Position numbers and translations under genes: made by a program. From the NCBI GenBank assembly GCA_937893815.1, contig CALCSH010000599.1:1-5765 (forward strand): 5,765 nt of DNA, written 5' to 3'. The DNA is from an uncultured Anaerolineae bacterium. GTDB lineage: Bacteria; Chloroflexota; Anaerolineae; Anaerolineales; UBA11858. Shown here one piece after another: positions 1 to 4,585 of this stretch. The notes under the pieces were generated by a model. The model made no database searches. It saw nothing but the letters and a program-made list of their open reading frames with translations, and had not been told where the DNA came from. Position 1 is the first letter of the stretch. Each line of letters opens with the position of its first letter.

Positions 1-355
1 ACCGCGCATCATCAATGGTCTGGCGCAACATCTCCCTTTTCCAGAAAATACATTCCATCAGGTAGTTGCCACCTTCCCCCCGGAATTCATTTTCGCCGAA
101 GATACGTTCCGCGAAGCCCTGCGCGTACTTATCCCCCAGGGGGAGCTGATCGTACTGCCCAACGCCTGGATTACGGGACAGCGCGCCCATGAGAAAATTG
201 CCGCCCGGCTGTTTGACATCACGGGACAGTCGCCGCCCTGGGATCAACACTTTCTGCGCTATTTCAGCAACGCCGGATTTGAAATACGGGTCGAAGAGAG
301 TACCGGCCCCGGTTGGAAGTTGCTCATTATCCGTGCCCGCAAACCTGCCGCCTAA
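1..355 (+). CDS. Class I SAM-dependent methyltransferase, C-terminal part (5' truncated by window)
   Basis: An open frame runs from base 2 to a TAA at 353-355, giving 117 codons with no start in the window. The visible part looks like the C-terminal half of a Methyltransf_11/UbiE-type Rossmann methyltransferase. A 'LPFPENTFHQVVATF' stretch matches the loop and strand that follow the SAM-binding motifs (usually PF...FD.V; the Asp is His here). Next comes 'FREALRVLIPQGELIVL', the typical helix and strand preceding the final beta hairpin. The closing 'GFEIRVEE' and 'WKLLIIRARKP' strands fit the C-terminal antiparallel strands of the fold. The glycine-rich SAM motif I lies outside the window, so the substrate cannot be inferred. 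A weak hairpin follows the stop. The family call is fairly firm; the specific reaction is unknown. Confidence 0.75.
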   Translation, partial: PRIINGLAQHLPFPENTFHQVVATFPPEFIFAEDTFREALRVLIPQGELIVLPNAWITGQRAHEKIAARLFDITGQSPPWDQHFLRYFSNAGFEIRVEESTGPGWKLLIIRARKPAA

Positions 356-368
356 TTGATTTCAAAGT

Positions 369-394
369 TTCGGGGTAATCAGTTGCCGAATTTT
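369..394 (+). terminator. Weak candidate intrinsic terminator after the methyltransferase gene
   Basis: TTCGG (369-373) can pair with CCGAA (386-390) around a 12-nt loop and is followed directly by TTTT (391-394), 13 nt after the methyltransferase stop. The stem is only 5 bp, with a possible extension across a T-T mismatch. The position is right for a terminator but the strength is poor. Confidence 0.3.
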
Positions 395-466
395 CACCTT
401 CTTCTGGATCTTTAGGAACTGCCGTGAGAAACCCCATCTTCTTTAATATGCAGCGAAAGTGCTAAG

Positions 467-475
467 TGGTAAAAT
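467..475 (+). promoter_or_regulatory. Extended -10 promoter TGGTAAAAT, probably giving a leaderless mRNA
   Basis: TAAAAT (470-475) is preceded by TG at 467-468, forming an extended -10 (TGnTAAAAT). The hexamer ends 6 nt before the ATG at 482, so transcription would be expected to begin at or within a base or two of the start codon. I see no convincing -35 at 17 nt spacing, which is acceptable for an extended -10. No Shine-Dalgarno sequence lies at a usable distance. Confidence 0.55.
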
Positions 476-481
476 TCAGAT

Positions 482-1213
482 ATGGAAGTTCAAATAGCAG
501 TCTCCAAAGTGAGAAAATATGCAACTTCCACCAGCGGCGATACGGTGGAAGTGATCGAGCGCCCCAATGGCGGTGTTTCTGTTGTGATGGCAGATGGCCA
601 AAGCTCTGGCAAAGGCGCCAAGTGGGTCTCTTCCTTTGTTGTGCGCAAGGTTATCGCGCTGTTGGCGGAGGGTGTGCGTGACGGGGCTGCTGCCCGCGCT
701 GCTGCCGATGCACTCTTCACCGAGCGTAACGGCAAAGTCTCGGCGACACTCAATATTCTCTCCGCCGACCTGATGAGCAATACACTGGTTTGTACGCGTA
801 ATAATCCAGCGCCGATCCTTTTGGCACGCGATGAGGAAATTAAAATTCTCGATGAAGAAAGCGAACCCATCGGGTTTCATCGCAATACACGACCAGTGAT
901 TACGCAGGTGGAACTCAAGCCCGGCCTGACGGTCGTCATCTTTACTGATGGCATCACGCACGCCGGTTCGCGCGATGGACGCTCATTAGATGCCGTCACT
1001 TGTTTGCAATCCACGCTGGAAAATGAAGAACCATCGCCGCAATTTGTAGCGGACACTTTGCTTCTGCACGCCCTCAAACTCGATCAGGGCCGCCCGGTTG
1101 ACGATATCAGCGTGGTGGCGTTACGTGTCATTTCCACTCCCGAAAGCGACGACTCGTTTGGCAGCCGAAACCTGATCCGGCGTATGACCGTGCGCCTGCC
1201 GCTCAGCCCATGA
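482..1213 (+). CDS. SpoIIE/PP2C-type serine/threonine phosphatase
   Basis: This 243-residue soluble protein matches the PP2C_SIG/SpoIIE catalytic domain (PF07228 type), a metal-dependent phosphatase that removes phosphate from Ser/Thr of partner proteins, often anti-sigma antagonists. The four metal-ligand aspartates expected of the family appear present: D20 in 'SGDTVE', D38 in 'ADGQSSGKGA', D156 in 'FTDGI', and D207-D208 in 'RPVDDISVVAL'. 'TRNNPAP' (about 105-111) matches the family's substrate-side strand. The domain fills the protein, with no sensor (PAS, GAF, HAMP) or membrane segment, so any signal must come from a partner. The start is well fixed: an in-frame TAA at 470-472 leaves no ATG, GTG or TTG start upstream of ATG 482. 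The stop overlaps the next start by 4 bp (ATGA), indicating translational coupling to the RCK gene. No kinase, anti-sigma factor or STAS protein is nearby, so the substrate is unknown. Confidence 0.85.
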   Translation: MEVQIAVSKVRKYATSTSGDTVEVIERPNGGVSVVMADGQSSGKGAKWVSSFVVRKVIALLAEGVRDGAAARAAADALFTERNGKVSATLNILSADLMSNTLVCTRNNPAPILLARDEEIKILDEESEPIGFHRNTRPVITQVELKPGLTVVIFTDGITHAGSRDGRSLDAVTCLQSTLENEEPSPQFVADTLLLHALKLDQGRPVDDISVVALRVISTPESDDSFGSRNLIRRMTVRLPLSP

Positions 1214-2259
1214 AGCGAAAATCGCAGCCCTATCAATGGAGAAAATTCCGCGCAGGTTTGCGTGATAGTTGGTTGCTCTTTCGTGAATTCCAGTGGCCGT
1301 TGGCACTATTTATACTGACAATTCTAGGTGGGGGAATCTTGTATCAAAGACTTGCGCTGCTGGCGAATGAGCCGATTGGCAACACGGCGGCAGCCGCCTA
1401 CCATATCTTGGGGCTGGTATTTCTTAGCCCAAATATAAATTTTCCTGAAAGCTGGTATTTACAAATATTCTACTTTTTGGCGCCAGTGATCGGCGTGGGT
1501 ATTCTGGCACAAGGTTTCGCTGACTTTGGCGTACTGTTCTTCAACCGTCGCGCCCGCAGTAAGGAGTGGGAAATGGCTGTTGCCTCAACCTTCAATCAAC
1601 ATGTGATCTTAGTCGGCCTGGGCCATCTGGGGTTTCGCGTTGCACATCAACTACACTCACTCGATCTCGACGTTGTCGTCGTAGATATCAACCCCAAAAC
1701 CGACCTGGTGAACAGCGTGCGAGATCTGGGCATCCCGGTGCTAAACGACGACAGTACCCGCGAAGCCGCGCTGGTGGCCGCTGGGATCACGCAAGCACGC
1801 GCTATCATTTTATGCACCCAACAAGACGGACTCAACCTGCAAATTGCTATGAAAGCTCGCCGACTCAACCCAGCTATTCGCGTCGTCGTGCGGATCTTTG
1901 ACGATGATTTTGCGCACGAACTCAAGGAGCAGTTTGGCTTTCAGGCCATCAGCACATCGGCAACGGCATCGCCCATTTTTGCTGCCACGGCCGCGGGGGT
2001 GGATATGACCCGGCCAATTACCGTTGATGGGCAATCGCTATGTCTGGCGAGTGTGCATATCCATTCGCAATCGAAAATCAGCGGAATGAGTGTTGAGGAC
2101 GTTGAACGGGATTATGATGTCAGTGTGGTTCTCCTGCGACGACAAACTGAGACCCCCGATTACCATCCCGGCCCGGAGCGGCGCATCCAAAGCGATGATT
2201 TCATCGCCATTCTCGGGGGAGCGACGGAGATCAGCCACATTTCGCGAGATAATAGCTGA
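1210..2259 (+). CDS. Two-TM TrkA/RCK-domain channel-like protein lacking the K+ selectivity filter
   Basis: The 349-residue product has the layout of a two-TM RCK potassium channel. A basic N-terminus is followed by TM1 (about 28-46), a loop, TM2 (about 82-104), then a cytoplasmic RCK/TrkA-N Rossmann domain (about 130-260) and a TrkA-C-like domain (about 265-345). The nucleotide-binding motif is intact: GLGHLG with G136, G138 and G141, and acidic D159 at the end of strand 2 (VVVVDIN), suggesting NAD(H) or another nucleotide as ligand. 'NDDSTREAAL' (179-188) is typical of TrkA-N. The loop before TM2 should carry TVGYG but reads 'GLVFLSPNINFPES' (68-81). The filter is therefore absent, and K+ selectivity cannot be assumed. 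The protein may be a divergent channel, a regulatory subunit, or a membrane-anchored nucleotide sensor. It has no Shine-Dalgarno; ATG 1210 overlaps the phosphatase stop, so the two are probably co-translated. Confidence 0.8.
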   Translation: MKRKSQPYQWRKFRAGLRDSWLLFREFQWPLALFILTILGGGILYQRLALLANEPIGNTAAAAYHILGLVFLSPNINFPESWYLQIFYFLAPVIGVGILAQGFADFGVLFFNRRARSKEWEMAVASTFNQHVILVGLGHLGFRVAHQLHSLDLDVVVVDINPKTDLVNSVRDLGIPVLNDDSTREAALVAAGITQARAIILCTQQDGLNLQIAMKARRLNPAIRVVVRIFDDDFAHELKEQFGFQAISTSATASPIFAATAAGVDMTRPITVDGQSLCLASVHIHSQSKISGMSVEDVERDYDVSVVLLRRQTETPDYHPGPERRIQSDDFIAILGGATEISHISRDNS

Positions 2260-2428
2260 GCCTCATCAACTACTTCCAGATAACGCTACTCGTAGTCACC
2301 CAGAACCGAAACAACTCGCCTGCCATACCCGAAGAATTTGCTCAGGCAAAGCCCCCAACACCAATTTTTAGAAGTTTTCGGCGGCTCTGCCATATGCGTG
2401 AGTTTTTGTGGTGGACAAGTTTTAGTGG

Positions 2429-2788
2429 ATGAGTACAAATATGAGCGAATTGCCGTTACTGATCGGACTTGTAGGGGCTTGCGGCTCTGGTAAAACAGAA
2501 TTGGCGCAACGGCTTATCGCGCATGGATTTCGTGTCCGCCATATTGCACAGGAACACTCCTTCGCTCCCCGCATGTGGCAGCAGATTACCAATCCTGATA
2601 TTTTAATATTTCTCGAAGTTTCCTACGCCGCTACCTTGAAACGAAAAGGCTTCAACTGGAGCGAGAAAGAATACCAGCAACAACTCGAACGGCTGGCTCA
2701 TGCACACCAACATGCCGATGTGTTTATCGACACGGATCCCCTGACTCCGGATGAGGTATTCGAACGAGTAATTGATTTCTTAGAATAG
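2429..2788 (+). CDS. Small P-loop NTPase, nucleotide-kinase-like, function unknown
   Basis: This 119-residue protein begins with a hydrophobic beta strand and a clear Walker A, GACGSGKT (G16-T23), followed by an 'ELAQRLIAHGF' helix as in small-molecule and nucleotide kinases. 'ITNPDILIFLEVSY' (about 53-66) resembles the Walker B strand region. A basic stretch, 'LKRKGFNW' (about 69-76), sits where the LID arginines of shikimate or adenylate kinases lie. The end, 'ADVFIDTDPLTPDEVFERVIDFL', is the usual C-terminal strand and helix of that fold. It is short for any named kinase, so I assign no substrate. An in-frame TAG at 2423-2425 limits the start to ATG 2429 or ATG 2441. The second has GGATGAG (2427-2433) a little upstream, and family alignment would decide. 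The gene is flanked by a 169-bp gap and a convergent peptidase gene, so it is probably a single-gene unit. Confidence 0.7.
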   Translation: MSTNMSELPLLIGLVGACGSGKTELAQRLIAHGFRVRHIAQEHSFAPRMWQQITNPDILIFLEVSYAATLKRKGFNWSEKEYQQQLERLAHAHQHADVFIDTDPLTPDEVFERVIDFLE

Positions 2789-2796
2789 GGCTTTTG

Positions 2797-3576
2797 CTAC
2801 GGAAATATCGTCCACAACGCATCTTTCAAAAAGAGAAGCACTACCGCACTGGCCACCAAAAAAGGGCCATAGGGAATCGCTGCAAAGGCTCGGTAGCGGC
2901 GCTCAACGATCAGCATCACGACCAAATAGAGCAAACTAAAGATTCCCCCAAGTAAAACTGCCAATACCAGGCCACCAATCACCCCTGGCCAGCCTAATAA
3001 CAAACCCAATATTCCCGCCAAATTGACATCACCAAATCCCAACGCGACTTCATCCAGAGTTTCGCCGCGCAGTCGCGTGACAACGTTAGCGAACAGGCTG
3101 CCAAAGAAATACAACCCCAGCATTAACCCGAACCCAGCCGCGCCGCCGAGTAGCGTGACCACCAGACCACGTCGCCAGATGCCAAACCCCAAGCCCAGGA
3201 GAGCGCCAGCCAAACTCACAGGATGTAATATCAGGCGATGCTCCACATCGATCACTGTCACCACTCCAAAGAAAAGCATCAGCACCATGCCCAATAAATA
3301 GGGCAGCCCCTCGGGCGGTACAATCCCCAACCATAGGCTGATCCCCAAAAATATGATATTTACGATCAAAAAGCGGCCGCGCCATTTCCCACATTGCGGG
3401 CAATTTTGCACACCCCACAGATATGCTTCCGCATTTTTGGGCAAGATGCAAGTTTTGCACGGCACGTCGCTGAGTAAATCATCCAGACGCAGCGAACTGA
3501 GCGCGTCCGAAAGCCAATTGACAACGATTCCAGCGCCCCATCCCAATAATGAATAAAGCAATATATGTAGCAGCAT
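2797..3576 (-). CDS. Prepilin peptidase (type IV leader peptidase, A24 family)
   Basis: This 259-residue, strongly hydrophobic membrane protein is an aspartic protease that cleaves the leader of type IV prepilins and pseudopilins and, in bifunctional members, N-methylates the new N-terminus. Both catalytic aspartates are visible: D110 in 'VIDVEHRLI' and D183 in the GxGD motif 'GFGDVNLAG'. The N-terminal region has two cysteine pairs, C40-x2-C43 and C59-x2-C62, the zinc-binding part of the bifunctional PilD type. The spacing between pairs is 15 residues, shorter than the roughly 21 I recall for PilD. The N-terminal 'GWGAGIVVNWLSDAL' replaces the common GSFLNV.I.RLP motif. About seven or eight membrane helices are expected. 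The start is fixed: an in-frame stop lies 18 nt upstream, with no ATG, GTG or TTG between. No pilin or secretion genes are adjacent, so it serves substrates encoded elsewhere. It converges with the P-loop gene. Confidence 0.88.
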   Translation of the reverse strand: MLLHILLYSLLGWGAGIVVNWLSDALSSLRLDDLLSDVPCKTCILPKNAEAYLWGVQNCPQCGKWRGRFLIVNIIFLGISLWLGIVPPEGLPYLLGMVLMLFFGVVTVIDVEHRLILHPVSLAGALLGLGFGIWRRGLVVTLLGGAAGFGLMLGLYFFGSLFANVVTRLRGETLDEVALGFGDVNLAGILGLLLGWPGVIGGLVLAVLLGGIFSLLYLVVMLIVERRYRAFAAIPYGPFLVASAVVLLFLKDALWTIFP

Positions 3577-3582
3577 AGGGGT

Positions 3583-3610
3583 ATTATACAGGCATCAGGT
3601 GATTCAGCAA
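3583..3610 (-). promoter_or_regulatory. Promoter of the prepilin peptidase gene, perfect TATAAT, probably leaderless
   Basis: On the minus strand a perfect TATAAT (3588 to 3583) lies 6 nt upstream of the peptidase ATG (3576), so the transcript should start at or near the A of ATG. A possible -35, TTGCTG (3610 to 3605), sits 16 nt upstream of it and matches only the TTG. There is no Shine-Dalgarno; the bases between the hexamer and the ATG are ACCCCT. Confidence 0.6.
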
Positions 3611-3617
3611 TCAGCAA
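3604..3617. repeat. Tandem 7-bp direct repeat (TCAGCAA x2) in the divergent promoter region
   Basis: TCAGCAA occurs twice head to tail (3604-3610 and 3611-3617). The first copy coincides with the probable -35 of the minus-strand promoter. It may be a regulator site or chance; the unit is short. Confidence 0.4.
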
Positions 3618-3655
3618 TTATGCCGCCGAATAATGCGCTAATACCTGGATCATCG

Positions 3656-3661
3656 TATAAT
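3656..3661 (+). promoter_or_regulatory. -10 TATAAT of the SAM hydroxide adenosyltransferase gene, probably leaderless
   Basis: A perfect TATAAT (3656-3661) ends 7 nt before the ATG at 3669, which places the expected transcription start at the start codon. I do not see a good -35 at 16-18 nt. No Shine-Dalgarno lies in the intervening CTGCCAC. Confidence 0.6.
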
Positions 3662-3668
3662 CTGCCAC

Positions 3669-4514
3669 ATGTCGAACCCAATTGTTTTGCTCACCGATTT
3701 TGGCGCCAATGATGCCTTCGTTGGCATCATGAAAGGCGTTATCGCCACTATCCACCCCGATTCCAAGCTGATTGATCTTAATCATCAGATTCCGCACGGT
3801 GATATTCGCCGAGCGGCGCTCACCCTGTGGCAATCGGCGGCATTCTTCCCCAAAGATAGCATCTTTCTTGTTGTAGTCGATCCCGGTGTGGGAACACCGC
3901 GCCGGGCGGTTATCACCAAGCACGGAGGCCAGCTATTTATCGGCCCGGATAATGGGGTGTTCAGCTATGTTTTGCCCGATACGGCTGCCGCCTGGGAATT
4001 AGCCAACCCAGAATACGCGTTATCCACACCGGGGATGACCTTTCACGGACGGGATCTATTTAGTCCTGCGGCGGCTTATGCAGCCCGCGGGATTCCCCCA
4101 TCAGATTTTGGCCCTGCGGTGCCCGATTTGGTGCGGCTACCTGCTCCCTTACTGGATTCTCCCGCCGCGGGTCTGCTGCGCGGTGAAATCTTGCACGCCG
4201 ATCATTTTGGCAACTTGCTGACCAGCCTCGGTCAATTCATGCGTATCACGGATCATAGCTGGCAGCTCAGTCCCTGGTTTGGCACGCTGCCAGAACAAAC
4301 CATCGACCCGGCACAGTATCAACTTAAACTCCCCGATGGCCGCACTTTGCCCTGGGCGAAAACCTTTGGCGAAATCCCCGCCGGGACCTGCGCCGCCCTG
4401 ATCGGCAGCACAGGCCTAATCGAGATCGCGGCGAATCTGCAAAGCGCCGCCAATTTACTAAACCTACACGGCGGAGAACTGATTTCCATTGAATCGCTTC
4501 AACACATCGAATAG
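3669..4514 (+). CDS. SAM hydroxide adenosyltransferase (DUF62 family, SAM hydrolase)
   Basis: The 281-residue protein belongs to the DUF62/fluorinase-chlorinase superfamily. Ordinary members hydrolyse S-adenosylmethionine to adenosine and methionine using water or hydroxide. The N-terminal domain starts with the signature 'LLTDFG' (7-12, D10) and 'DAFVGIMKG'. The family's Asp-Arg-His triad appears as D71 in 'VVVDPGVGTPRR', R78 seven residues later, and H126 in 'TFHGRDLFSPAAA'. 'FIGPDNG' (90-96) and the C-terminal domain motif 'HADHFGNLLTSL' are also diagnostic. I see no sign of the extra loop of true fluorinases after the DNG motif, so hydrolysis rather than halogenation is expected. The length is normal. 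The start is well fixed: an in-frame TAA at 3639-3641 leaves only one CTG and no ATG, GTG or TTG upstream of ATG 3669. The biological role of SAM hydrolysis is not established. It is cytoplasmic, and murA follows after 71 bp. Confidence 0.9.
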   Translation: MSNPIVLLTDFGANDAFVGIMKGVIATIHPDSKLIDLNHQIPHGDIRRAALTLWQSAAFFPKDSIFLVVVDPGVGTPRRAVITKHGGQLFIGPDNGVFSYVLPDTAAAWELANPEYALSTPGMTFHGRDLFSPAAAYAARGIPPSDFGPAVPDLVRLPAPLLDSPAAGLLRGEILHADHFGNLLTSLGQFMRITDHSWQLSPWFGTLPEQTIDPAQYQLKLPDGRTLPWAKTFGEIPAGTCAALIGSTGLIEIAANLQSAANLLNLHGGELISIESLQHIE

Positions 4515-4560
4515 AATAGTTATGGTTTTCACGATAGATACGATAAAGCCATAATTCGAT
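4506..4560. repeat. Bulged inverted repeat between the SAM hydrolase gene and murA
   Basis: TTATGGTTTT (4520-4529) pairs with AAAGCCATAA (4545-4554) in a 10-bp stem containing one G-U, with a 15-nt loop. Outside it ATCGAA (4506-4511) pairs with TTCGAT (4555-4560). An 8-nt bulge on the 5' side (4512-4519) contains the upstream gene's TAG. The stem is AT-rich and no T tract follows, so it is not a classic terminator. Confidence 0.5.
4526..4555 (+). promoter_or_regulatory. Probable sigma-70-type promoter of murA
   Basis: A -35 candidate TTTTCA (4526-4531, four of six consensus bases) and a -10 candidate CATAAT (4550-4555, five of six) are separated by 18 bp. Transcription would begin near 4562 and give a leader of about 24 nt that contains the ribosome binding site. 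The promoter lies inside the inverted repeat. Confidence 0.45.
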
Positions 4561-4575
4561 AACAACCCAACCTAC

Positions 4576-4580
4576 GGAGA
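4576..4580 (+). promoter_or_regulatory. Shine-Dalgarno GGAGA of murA
   Basis: GGAGA ends 5 nt before ATG 4586 and fixes the murA start. It is the only clear ribosome binding site in the window. Confidence 0.75.
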
Positions 4581-4585
4581 TCAAT

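Noticed and set aside
476..961. 161-codon minus-strand open frame opposite the phosphatase gene
   Set aside because: It lies wholly within a clearly coding + strand gene with intact PP2C motifs; its translation shows no recognisable domain and no start signal.
2337..2350. Hairpin TTTGC-TCAG-GCAAA in the 2260-2428 gap, considered as a terminator for the RCK gene
   Set aside because: The stem is only 5 bp and is followed by GCCCCC, with a T run only from about 2364; too weak to call.
2090..2371. 93-codon + strand frame running from the end of the RCK gene into the 2260-2428 gap
   Set aside because: It is out of frame with the RCK C-terminal domain, has no domain or ribosome binding site, and its extension into the gap looks like chance.
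2789..2796. Bidirectional terminator between the convergent P-loop and peptidase genes
   Set aside because: The gap is 8 bp with no inverted repeat; any terminator would have to lie inside a coding sequence and none was seen.
3669..4514. Fluorinase/chlorinase rather than SAM hydrolase
   Set aside because: The Asp-Arg-His triad of the hydrolase group is present, and no extra loop typical of fluorinases is visible.
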